DNA of 64,000 bases, taken from the NCBI GenBank assembly GCA_050084515.1, contig CM114275.1, positions 2,170,001-2,234,000 on the forward strand, read 5' to 3'. The position numbers and the translations under genes were made by a program. The notes below the pieces were generated by a model, which worked only from the letters and a program-made list of their open reading frames with translations, was not told the origin of the DNA and did no database searches. The stretch comes from Blasia pusilla (lineage: Eukaryota > Marchantiophyta > Marchantiopsida > Blasiales). Below are positions 24,588 to 33,973 of this stretch, piece after piece (position 1 is the first letter of the stretch; every line of letters starts with the position of its first letter).

Positions 24588-24686
24588 TGTCGTGCGAATC
24601 CACATCGTCATACAACATACATCGCTGACATACCATACTCACATACATACATAACATAGACGAGAGCATCCACAAACACAAGTGTA
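24588..24686 (-). repeat. Extra copy of the 99-bp LTR tail between polypurine tract and 3' LTR
   Basis: It is almost identical to 24112-24210 (about 3 differences in 99). On the minus strand it follows a G-rich tract (TTAGGGGGGCGAGTGG) and is joined by two bases (AC) to the LTR head TGTCATGACC. This looks like an LTR tail-to-head joint. Confidence 0.85.
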
Positions 24687-24869
24687 CCACCACTCGCCCC
24701 CCTAACTGGCGGTTAGGTCCCTCTAACTCCCAGGTAGCCCTATACATCTACTACATGCTATACACCTTCTTGGGTGCACGAATCAGAAGGCCGGGTGCTA
24801 GGTTGCCCCATCGTTAGTCGCACATTTGTAATCCATATCATGCAAAGATCAAGTCATCTACCTCTCCTA

Positions 24870-25004
24870 AGTACATCGAGGACAAACCCACCTTCCAGTA
24901 GGAACAATATCCATACGTGGAGTCAAACACATCATGTGCCAACCCCTAGAACACCGATCACACACCAACATACGGGCTGCGTTACCAGCGGACCCACACA
25001 ACAT
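24870..25004 (-). other. PHD finger domain (C4HC3) at the integrase C terminus
   Basis: Cys and His spacing is complete: CMLC, VCDRC, WH..C, and the terminal WVCPRC before the stop. The conserved Trp two residues before the seventh ligand is present. PHD fingers bind histone H3 tails. The position is the one chromodomains occupy in chromoviruses, so a role in choosing integration sites is a reasonable inference. Confidence 0.9.
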
Positions 25005-25801
25005 GCACCTCAAGCTAGCACGTATCATGGCTAAGTTTGGGTCAACAGTACCATCCACATTTGGAAGATGACATGGTGTACAATTACGCACATGGTCCTT
25101 CCAAACAACTCCATCACGACCCTCCAACATGAGAACTCCAGAAGCTAACACCTCGCGCACTCGTAAAATAGTGCGGCCTGCCGTCACATCCAACGTTGTC
25201 GGTGCAATCTGCTGCAAATAGACATAGTCCCCCATATGGAACCTACGAATCGATGGTCGATAACCTCCACCCCGAATGGTTGCATACCGCAACGTATCCT
25301 TGTGTTGAGCAATGGCAAGATTCTCAAAGGCTGTTGGCATAACTCTGTGAAAGAGCTCTGCTCGCTGAGAACACACTCTCATCCACATCTCTGGGTCATC
25401 AAGGTTCACCACCTCACTGGACTCCCGACGAATTGCTGCTGGCAAGTCTGGATCTTGGCCGTATAACAGAAAATAAGGTGAGAAGGAAGCCAAGGATGCT
25501 TGGCGACTGAACCTATACGCTTTATCCCAAAATGTCCCAACTCCTCATGGGCATGTCGCACAATGCGCTCTCTCTAAGCCAAATGCGGCACTACTCGTAC
25601 TCTACCATCCTCCCACACACGGAGAATATGTGTTCCCTCCAATCGATACCTCTTAGCATGTTGAAGAACACGGTCTCGCTCCTTGGCACTCACTATGCCT
25701 GGCATCCTACTGGTCCGTACGAACTCCAACACCAACGCATCATCATGAATATCACGCTGATCCGTACCACCATCTCCAACCTTAGGATCCAAGGTGGCCA
25801 T
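24870..25801 (-). pseudogene. Integrase remnant lacking the catalytic core, fused to a C-terminal PHD finger
   Basis: The frame 25801-25574 runs into the first half of the HHCC domain (about 25540-25590, HAHEELGHFGIKR in the next frame). It then jumps directly to YRFSRQASLASFSPYFLLYG, the end of the catalytic core, and to the C-terminal domain (25493-24867; GDYVYLQQIAPTTL, RTILRVREV). The second half of the zinc domain and all of the DDE core (roughly 600-700 bp by comparison with relatives) are deleted. The C-terminal domain has a short barrel-like segment and ends with a PHD finger. The third copy of the family (45369-47490) keeps part of the core, so the deletion is specific to this copy. 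Confidence 0.85.
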
Positions 25802-27195
25802 CTACCCTCTGACTAGAGTAAGATATCATGTGGTCCTCTATACTAGAGTCCACCCCTAACCAACATAAAAAGGCGGATGCATGCCAATCTGGCACCATCT
25901 CCTCATCAACCTCTCCATGCCATCTAGCCCCAGTTGCATCCTCTTGGCTAATACATGGGTTCCTACTCAACCCATTAACATCAAGGTTGGCAACTCCAGG
26001 TCTATGTACCACCTGGAAGTCATACTCCTGTAAGATAAGAGCCCACTGTGCAAGCTTCCCTGTAAGCTTGTCAAACTCCATCAACCACTTGAGCGGCTGG
26101 TGATCAGTAACAAGGGTAAACTGTGTGCCAAACAAGTAACACCTAAAGTGTGCCACAACCCACACTACTGCCAAGCACTCTCCCTCATATGAACTATAGC
26201 GCGACTCCGCTGCATTATTCGAACGACTTGCATAGGCCACCACAAACTCCATGTGCTCATCATCATGTTGTGTCAACACCGCTCCAAGTCCCAACCTACT
26301 CCAATCAATGTGTAACTGAAATGGGCGCCCTCTGATAGGTCTCCTCAAGATAGGCGCCGCCACCAACTGGGCCTTAAGCTCCACAAAAGCTCTCTCCTGA
26401 TCATCTCCCCAGTGCCACTCTTGATCTGATTTCAGCAATTGGTTCAAAGGCTTTGCCATAGCACTAAATCCCTTCACATACCTCCGATAGTAGTTCGCCA
26501 ATCCCATGAATGCTCGAACTCTACTCACATCTACCGGACGCGGAATAAGTGCAATAGCCTCCACCTTTGCTTGCTGAACTCCCAAACCACCTGGATAGAT
26601 CACATGACCCAAGTACTCAACATCCTCATGGAAGAACTTACACTTTCCTGGATGCAAACGTAGACCATGAGCTTTCAACCGCTCAAAAACTATCTGCATA
26701 TGTATCTGATGCTCCTCCACCGTGTTACTGAACACCAAGATATCATCAATGTAACACCGAACAAAATCTAACCGTGCTAGGATCCTCTCCATCACTCTCT
26801 GAAACTCGGCAGGTGCATTCTTCAACCCAAAGGGTAAGAATTTCCACTGATACAAACAATCCTTGCCATGAGAGTTGACACCCAAAAATGTTGTCTTGGC
26901 CTTGTGACTCTCCCGAATCGGCAATTGATGGTATCTGCCGAAGATCCAAAATCTTGAAAATCTTTGCTGTCCCACCACATCAAAGATCTCCTCGGTGTAG
27001 GCATGGCATACCTATCGGCCTTGGTTTGCCGATTGATAGGACGGTAATCTCCACACATCCGCCTATCCGTGTAGTTGCCATGCATATCCTTTTTAGCAGG
27101 CATGACTGTGGCTGATGCATACTCTCCATGCGACAACTCCACTAATCCAGCCTCCAAAAGGTCCAACGTCCTACTCTGAATTGTAACTAATTTAA
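25782..27195 (-). pseudogene. Reverse transcriptase and RNase H of the methyltransferase element
   Basis: Frame 27199-26822 holds the RT fingers (LLEAGLVELSHGEYAS, MCGDYRPINRQT). After two small indels the palm continues at 26978-25782 with FLPFGLKNAPAEFQRVMER and the catalytic YIDD at 26753-26742. The first catalytic Asp (DLR) lies in a neighbouring frame near 26940. The connection region (AFMGLANYYRRYVKGF) and RNase H (LHIDWSRLGLGAVL, EGECLAVVWVVAHFR, TDHQPLKWLM) follow in one open frame of 398 codons. The C-terminal part of this frame leads to the integrase. The long open frame shows fairly recent activity. Confidence 0.93.
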
Positions 27196-27199
27196 GCAA

Positions 27200-27770
27200 G
27201 ATTTCTCAAAGACAAAGTTCGTGTCCGCAGACTTATTTCTGTACTTAGGACGGGCATATCCGTGCGGGCCCAAGTACATGCAAATCAGGGTCTACGCTTT
27301 GGGCACTATAATGGGCTCGGAAGGCTCGAATGCGGGCTTCGAGTTCCCGCACAACATATCCGTCCCATGGACAAACTTGTCCATTTTAATTACAACAATC
27401 AATCATGTGTAGTTTCTCCTAGAACAAAAGATATCCTATATGATTCCTTATTTTGACCCATTATGAGGTTCAAAACTTCTAGACTCAACATAGAGGGTAA
27501 TCTTGAAGAGCATTTCTCATTGCATTTCCCAATAATATCCAAAAATATTCCCCAATATCTTTTGATGATAGGCCAAGAGGAAAAATCTCAAATAAAAAGT
27601 GGGATCTAGCTCAACAATCATCTTCTTGTGGAATGATAAGAGAGACAAATAAAGATAAAATCACGTATTCTCGGTGAAACTATTAAACAAGGTCGTATTC
27701 CTTTCATGTAATCAAAAAATATGAGTATATTCACAAAGCATATGATTCTTTATAACTTTAGATATTGATG
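27200..27770. mobile_element. About 570-bp insertion in the RT of the methyltransferase element
   Basis: Minus-strand coding runs up to RYSDMERDLI (ending near 27775) and continues at QSRTLDLLEAGL (near 27190). Between them is non-coding sequence with a GGGCC/GGCTC-rich block (27240-27390) similar in style to 44150-44400, and an AT-rich rest. Size and composition suggest a small non-autonomous element. I could not define its inverted repeats or target duplication. Confidence 0.6.
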
Positions 27771-27774
27771 ATTA

Positions 27775-27905
27775 TAATCAGGTCCCTCTCCATATCACTA
27801 TATCGGTAGGGACGACGCAAGATTGGCGTATCACTAGCCAAATCAATCCGTATACCGGGTCCAACCAGAGCACCCAACTCCTTCATGCTAAAGGCAAAAC
27901 AACTC
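27775..27905 (-). pseudogene. N-terminal lead-in of RT before the insertion
   Basis: Minus-strand reading gives LVGPGIRIDLASDTPILRRP and then YRYSDMERDLI, the usual gypsy segment ahead of the RT fingers (P-x-R-x-S/P ... E-x-x-x-I). It connects to the RT frame once the 27200-27770 insertion is ignored. Confidence 0.8.
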
Positions 27906-28239
27906 CTATAAGCACGTAGGAACTGTGTCAAGCGTCATTTCTCACCTCCCGTAAGCTTGGGCCCAAGTAATGGCTCCCAAGTCTCCTCCATGGACACACT
28001 AGAGGGAGAGGACGATGCCATTGGCTGCTACGCAACCCCCTCACAAGATGGTACACCCTTAGCTACACCATCATCTGAGCAAATAACTCCTCCACCAGCA
28101 TGAGCAACCAACTCCACATGCCCAGCCATTACATCCCATTTACTCTAAGGATGCAAAATACTACTCTCCTCGCCCCCAGCCGATGTCTCTACCGTCCCGA
28201 TAGCTATCAAGCTCATTACAAGGGGTGGAAGATCCACAG

Positions 28240-29250
28240 ACATAGTACAAAGTCGACGCTGCTCGGCCATACCAAGACTCAAAATCCAAGTCAAACAATT
28301 CAGGTCCATGGCCTGACCCAACACATGACGTCGTGAAGCCTCAGAAATGGAAGCAATCGCTGTCACACCAGTAGCAAATCCCATCGCACGCTCTCTCTCA
28401 TCAGCGTTAGGCTCCACCAACTGTCGCACATGAGAATCCCATACAAGCCCGTGACTACCTTCCCTGTAGGCATGTGACGAGGGAAAACTCACAAATGTGG
28501 GTAGTGCCATCCTAGGCTGGCCCACACGGTTCACCACTGCCATGGGTGACCCATCAATAACCCTCACCACCTGAGAAAGTCGCCCAGTATCCAAGATACT
28601 ATCCATTGTAAGGCAAGGATCCCCCCTGCACTGCATCATATACTCGACGTAGAACCTCCCTAGGCAACAAGTTTTTCCACCACAAGCGTGGACGATGTGC
28701 AGGCGAGCCAACTCGCGCTGCATCCAACAACACCGCTGGTCCAATCCAAGACCGCACCTCATGAACACTCGCCATCATCCGGGTCCGAGTGTCACCCAAC
28801 AATGGAACATTCTCCAAAATGTAGAGCACGTGCCTGATGAACCTGAAGATGTCGTAACACCCGTAACATCTCCCAAAACAATTGAGACCTAGGGTCGTGT
28901 AATCCCTCACCACGACCAACACGTGTATGACCTTGACATGGCCATCCAGCAATCACCAAATCCACAGGACCAACCCTCTCAAGGTCCTGCGCCCCCAACA
29001 ATGCAATGTGTGACGGCAAAGCACGCTGGTACTCACGAATAGCTGATGGCGGCAACAACTCAAGATATCTCCGCATCAATCGACCAATATGTCGGGATGA
29101 GACTCTGGGCCGTCTCATCTCGCTCCACATACACATATCTCCAAGACAGGAATACCCGCTGCACACACTAAAACCAAACCAAAGTGCTAATCCCACCAAA
29201 GAGATCTAACACACAAATGCCCTCCGGCGGATACCGCCATACAATGGGCA
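28240..29250 (-). pseudogene. C5 cytosine-specific DNA methyltransferase domain carried by the retrotransposon
   Basis: All main motifs of the family are visible in order on the minus strand. Motif I is VLDLFGGIST (about 29214-29182). Motif IV is GWPCQG with the catalytic Cys codon at 28938-28936, followed by GEGLHDPRSQLFWEMLRVL. Motif VI is YILENVPLLG (about 28828-28798), motif VIII is GSPAHRPRLWW (about 28710-28680), and a target-recognition stretch is at about 28620-28430. Motif IX is EPNADERERAMGF and motif X is RRHVLGQAMD (about 28350-28300). These enzymes flip out a cytosine and methylate C5 from S-adenosylmethionine. The DPRS-LF and S-A-x-R-x-R features recall the de novo (DNMT3/DRM-like) type, but the motif order is not rearranged as in plant DRM. 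Three frameshifts (near 29180, 28835 and 28625) break it. It lies between protease and RT, probably as part of the polyprotein. Confidence 0.9.
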
Positions 29251-29650
29251 TAGTATCCAAGGGGATAACCCAATTGGACCAGAAGTAGGAGTCTGCCGTG
29301 GGGCCTCCTCTTCCTCGTGAGGTATAACAGCCTCACACCAAGCCTTCTGCACTAGGCGATCAGCCTCCCGCCGTAGTTCACCGCCTGAACTCCAAAGTGG
29401 CACATCCAACGATGAGGATGCCACTGCTGCAAAAATAGGGACCTCCTCTACCTCCTCATGCACAGGAGAATCCATAGCAGAAACATTACCCTCCAAAAAG
29501 TCTCCTGGCCAAGTGACTACTCCACTAAAACCAGCCATAGATGCTAACACTCTTGGGGAAGACCCTCCTGGTCGAGCCCGATAAATAAATCTCACAGGAA
29601 CTTGGCTCATACGTCCATCCCCGAACTTCCAACCAGGTCTATAAGACGTT
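29251..29650 (-). pseudogene. Linker between protease and methyltransferase
   Basis: A 134-codon frame (29610-29206) begins near RMSQVPVRFIYRARPGG and holds an acidic stretch (EEVEEVPIF, EEEEAPRQ) and then IPLDTMPIVW-type sequence just ahead of motif I in the next frame. The degraded copy at 20420-20900 has a similar spacer. I cannot assign a domain. Confidence 0.65.
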
Positions 29651-30010
29651 GTCTCAGTCTAGTAATCCATCTGAAAACCCATCGGGTATAATACTGCTCC
29701 TCCAACTAGTACATCATACGACTCGGCTGATGTGACTACCGCAGATACTCCCAACCGAGAGCTATCAGTCGCATGATCTGGTCTCAACTATACAGAAAAA
29801 TTCTCCCATGTCATGAATTGAGACCTATCATTGGCTCCTCCAAGTGATGTTTGAATTTGGAATGGGCAAGGCTCAAGCTCTGACCTCCGAATACCCAAAC
29901 CAATACATGCCGCCTTTCCCAACATCAAAGGTTGGGCACCAGAGTCTAACAAGACTCTATCTGGTCTATACACATGTCCTGTAGGACTCACCAATCGGAA
30001 TATCCCACTC
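29651..30010 (-). pseudogene. Aspartic protease (retropepsin) of the methyltransferase element
   Basis: The frame shared with gag ends with LLDSGAQPLMLGKAACIGLG. The catalytic triplet D-S-G has its Asp codon at 29946-29944. Downstream the second half continues after a stop (29788) with SYDVLVGGAVLYPMGF, the strand that precedes the domain end. Length and motif fit a gypsy protease. The active-site triplet is intact here, whereas the copy at 20.2 kb has DFG. Confidence 0.85.
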
Positions 30011-32093
30011 CGGTTGTCCAACATACATACACCAGGTGTAAGCCTCTCACGATCAATGGCTGGCCGGGCTGGTAACGCATCCATCTTCGCTGCTGCTGCC
30101 TGCCAAGTAGCACTAGTACTCAATGCAACACCTGACATAGAGGGTTGCTCCACCGCAACACCCTCATCCACCTCAGCACGTGTAGCAATAACACCCCCAT
30201 GTTCACACAACGTGGTTGCTAGCTGAAATACAGGAGCTAAGTCAACTCCTAAAGCCATCAGCTCCGTGGCCGAAAACAATGGGGATCCCAACACTGAAAT
30301 TGCCATCCACAATACTCCACTGGATGTTGCATCCGTGTCTACTACATGCGATGTAGATGCCTCAGTCCCCACTGTTGGCTCAATAGGCTGCGTAGGAACC
30401 ATGGATGGAGTCCTAAGCACCTCAGACAACAAGAATGAGTGGGGAAGCCTAGCCTTCCTCCCAGCCTCACCCCTTTGTGGGTACAACTCCACAGTAGCAC
30501 CACATGGCTCTGACGCTCGAGTGGCTCCTCTCGTAACTGCAGCCGATGCCTCAACCTGTGCTGCACTTGCCATATGAGAGAGATCATCCCCTCCATAAGA
30601 GGTCGAAGCCCCTACTCCCGAACCTGATCTATGCTGGATACCAGCCATAGTAGCCAACTTCTGCTCCAACTGCTCAATCTTGGCGACCATAGCGACTGTC
30701 GTAGTGGTAGGGGTAGCCACCGTAGGCTCTCCAACCATTGGTCCACCTCTACCACCCCTACCACCTCTACCACCTCGGCCTCTCGGAGCTACTCCACCAC
30801 GGCCGCGGCCTGATCTCAACTCTGGATGAAGATCAAAGCAACGCTCTCGAGGATGACCTGGTCTCCCGCAATGATCACACTGAGTTGGGGCCGACTGAGG
30901 CCCATCCTCCAAAGTCCGTCTCTCATCCTCTTGGGGACAAAACCTAACATGATCACCTCCATATGTCCAACATGACTGTCCTTGCTGCGGGGCAGCAAAT
31001 GAAGGCAATGGTCTCTGCGCAAGTGTCCCTCTAGAACCTGACTGAGGTCGTGTGTACCCCCCACGACTCCCGCTACTACTACCACCACCACTACTACGAG
31101 ACTGTGAGGTGGGCTGCTGAACACGAGAAGAAGTAGTTGTATCCCTACTGAATGCGGATGTCACCACTCTCTCCTTCACCATGTTAAGCTCAATCTTCTC
31201 AGATAGAGCAAACACATGGGTCAATGTGGGTGAATCATCACTCATAAGAGTAGCATCACGTACCCTGCGGCGCAACTCTCTGTCCAAGATCCCATACCAA
31301 AACTCGACTGCCCGAGCCTCAGTCACACCCTGGGTAACTGAAATCAAGCGTCGCATACAAGTATATGCCTCACGAAGACTCTCACCAGTCTTCCGCTCAA
31401 ATTCTTGAAGACTCCTCAACTTCTTTGTCTTCACTCCCTGATAGTTCTTCTTCAACCTCTTGAAGAACTCTGCAACCAGGCTGAACAATGGTGGGGCACT
31501 AGTACCTCCACTAGTAGCCCCACTGGTACCTCCATGGGTACCTCCACTGGTACCCCCACTCCGGCTCATACTCGTACCATTCAACGTCGGGCTGGCTGGC
31601 ATAGTAGGAGCACTACTACCAATATCACCATGGGTGATAGAGACATAGCCTGGAGACCAATATTTTCTCCACGCCTCAATCTCACCAACATGGTCTTTCC
31701 ATGGTAGTCATCCATGGGTGGTCCCTCCAAGTGCTGAAACAACCCCTTCCAAGCCAAGAAGGGTGTAAACAACGTGGCGTTCCGCAACATCTGCATATCA
31801 TACCACGTATCAAACTCCTTCATGAAGTCCTCCAACTCAATGGTGCCCACTGCACCCAGGTGTCGTCGTGGGCCCTTCATGGCCCCATATATCCCGTCCA
31901 TGTCCCAAATCAATGGAGCTGCAACACTCGATAACAACGTAGAAGACTCGGTGTTTGGAACACCCTCGTCCTCCTCTTCATCAACCATCGGAAGTGGAAA
32001 AGGTAGCTGATACCTAAATCCACTCCGTGTGAAACCACCACTGTCCGCACCACGGTCCCCAACCAGATGACCAGACAGCTCCGCGATGACCAA
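30011..32093 (-). pseudogene. gag of the methyltransferase element
   Basis: A first frame (32093-31581) gives the N-terminal part, and a frameshift near 31680 leads to the 604-codon frame starting at 31602. That frame holds a Gly-Gly-Thr repeat (residues 16-35), the retrotransposon gag domain (40-120; LRSLQEFERKTGESLREAY), a degenerate knuckle (211-222, Cys to Tyr) and an intact CX2CX4HX4C knuckle (242-255; CDHCGRPGHPRERC). It also holds an RGG box (265-288), a short coiled coil (304-320; IEQLEQKLATM) and a long Ser/Thr/Ala-rich linker up to the protease. The RGG box together with the zinc knuckle implies nucleic-acid packaging. The copy is nearly open and therefore relatively young. Confidence 0.9.
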
Positions 32094-33606
32094 CGCCGAT
32101 GCCGCACCACCACCAAATTACCACCACTAAGTAACCAAGTGACGTCGATGTCGCTATACTATTCTAGCTCTACTAGCTATGGGTGTAGGCAACCTAACAT
32201 GTCATCACCACAAGAAGCCTCCCACGGTCTACTGGTCATCACTCCAGCCTCACTATCGGTAGCACACAGGAGTAACACTACTCTGGAAATCAGCGTCAAC
32301 CCTAACAATGGGCGCGCAAGCAAGAAGCAAGGATGGAGGGGATCCAAACACAGGAAGTCCAACGACAACCCTCCAATCGCAAATGGAAATCACGGTAACA
32401 CAATCCACCAAACGTGGCGCCCCCTGAATCCACAGAACCCACCACACAATTCTAACGTAAAAGCTACTCCGCTGCGGGTCGATGACGTGCTAGTCGAACT
32501 CGTAGCACCTGAAAATATCACATGTATGGAGAGGCTACACCGTACTATGTGCTAGAAGTCCATCAACAAAAAACCTGAGATGCATAAAGCGCCTAACACA
32601 TCTCCGAACAACACCAAATGAGCTACACCACTGTGTACACTCGCATAGTTAAGAACTCAGCAGTTAAGCGTCTTCCAGGAAGAATAGCCCAAAGATGGAT
32701 GACCAGTTATGCAACACTCAAATAAAAAATCCAGCAAAAATTGCCTCACGCCCAAGCAAGCATGCTTGCTTACTTGCTCCTTGCTCCTTACTCCGCCTCT
32801 CACGCCCACTCGCCCCGAGCTACCACGAGTTGCCTCGAAGCCTCGAAACGCCGAGAAATGCTCGAGACATGCCCCGTTCGCCACGCTTCGCCATGCTTCG
32901 CTATGAAAAGAGGCTCAACCAAGGCGCCCCCAATGGGATAGGCGTCTCCAAAAATGAACGAGTCACCAACCAACTAGCCCCTCCGATCCGCTGTCCACCA
33001 TAGCCAGACCTTGAGCTAGTCCGCAAAATTTTGATCAGCAATTACTCCACAAATCCTAAACCAAAATTGAATCTGTTTCAACCAGAATTTAATTGACCAC
33101 CATAGCTATCTCTCCACAAAAAATCAGCTACAATTGAGCTCTGTACTCCGAGCTAAAAATCAGACAAACTTGTTGTCCATACACCTCCAGAATCGCAAAT
33201 CCGACAACGCTTCCGCCTTGTTTCATGAACGCAGAAATCTGCAAGGGTCCATACACTCAAGCAGATAGCTTCACATGAGATCACAATACAAGTAGCAACA
33301 GGAACCTCTCACCCGATCTGGATGAACTTCAACAGAGCTTCCGCACTCCAAGCTCTCCACATCAGAAAACCGTCAAACACGAACCGGAATCATCAATCCT
33401 TGATAACTTCCAACTCCCTTGGCGAAATCCGGAGATCTAAAGCGCGTTGGAAAGCTCTCAGCAAGGTGCTTCTTTCCCAACCAACCACGCACCAGATTCA
33501 TACCTCCAACATAGGCCACAAGCCATGAGCATCCACGGCTGAGTACACAATCAACCCTAACTAGATCCTACTGATCCACAATCGATCTACTCCAGTTCTT
33601 TGAGTG
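32094..33606 (-). other. Untranslated leader of the methyltransferase element
   Basis: These 1.5 kb lie between the 5' LTR and gag with no convincing frame on the minus strand. The leader contains a 5S-rRNA-like block on the plus strand (32645-32720) and a GC-rich region (32740-32930). I could not identify a primer-binding site next to the LTR. Confidence 0.6.
32645..32720 (+). other. 5S-rRNA-like sequence with A-box and C-box of a pol III internal promoter
   Basis: AGTTAAGCGT (32662-32671) equals the 5S A-box, and GATGGATGACC (32694-32704) matches the plant C-box GATGGGTGACC with one change. The spacing of 32 bases between their starts equals that of genuine 5S genes. GAACTC precedes the A-box as in 5S, and GCAACAC follows near the end. 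The 3' part is shortened. It is probably a 5S-derived SINE head or Cassandra-like fragment. Confidence 0.6.
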
Positions 33607-33969
33607 AAATCCGTGAAAGACCTACTGTCATAAAACACGTATAGAATCACATAAAATTGAGCCAAACCCACTCCACGATGGGAGACTCTAGGTCAAAGCT
33701 TGCGGGAAACACCATAGCCAAGAGCTCTACTCACTACCAAGGCTAACTACCAACGCAACAGGCTAAACTCAAAGAACTAACTGTTCTTTGAGTGCACTCC
33801 ACCTTATATCCTCCAACCTAAGAGCGGGCCCTACTAGAAAAGTCACCCTCAACTGAGTAATCCCCAACCCTATGTATGAAATCGCATCTCCTAGACACTG
33901 CGGCCCTACATAAGGTATGGCCTCTACTAGCACACTATACTCTACGACATAATCTGTATGGTCATGACA
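33607..33969 (-). repeat. 5' LTR of the methyltransferase element (tail missing)
   Basis: It starts at TGTCATGACC (33969) and matches 24217-24585 with scattered differences. At 33607 similarity stops: the 99-bp tail present in the 3' LTR is absent, and the leader begins. TAGG follows at 33970-33973. Confidence 0.88.
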
Positions 33970-33973
33970 TAGG
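33970..33973. repeat. Target-site duplication TAGG, right copy
   Basis: It matches 24108-24111. The host RT-like frame resumes at once with ILGLPIGII. Confidence 0.93.

Larger units (their letters stand above)
24112..33969 (-). mobile_element. Ty3/gypsy retrotransposon encoding a C5 cytosine methyltransferase and a PHD finger
   Basis: The element is 9,858 bp long, on the minus strand, with ends TGTCATGACC (33969) and ...GCACGACA (24112). Reading order from the right is partial 5' LTR, 1.5-kb leader with a 5S-like block on the other strand, gag, aspartic protease, C5 methyltransferase, RT, RNase H, integrase remnant and PHD finger, then the 3' LTR. RT-before-integrase order and the YIDD box place it in Ty3/gypsy. 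The methyltransferase sits between protease and RT. It is inserted in an RT-like relic with a 4-bp TSD. Damage consists of frameshifts in gag and methyltransferase, a stop after protease, an insertion in RT and loss of the integrase core. Cytosine methyltransferases in retrotransposons are, as far as I recall, described from charophyte algae and dinoflagellates. This copy extends the idea to what looks like a land plant. Confidence 0.92.

Noticed and set aside
32067-32555. 162-codon plus-strand frame
   Set aside because: It lies opposite the start of gag and the leader, lacks domains, and is best explained as a shadow on the non-coding strand.
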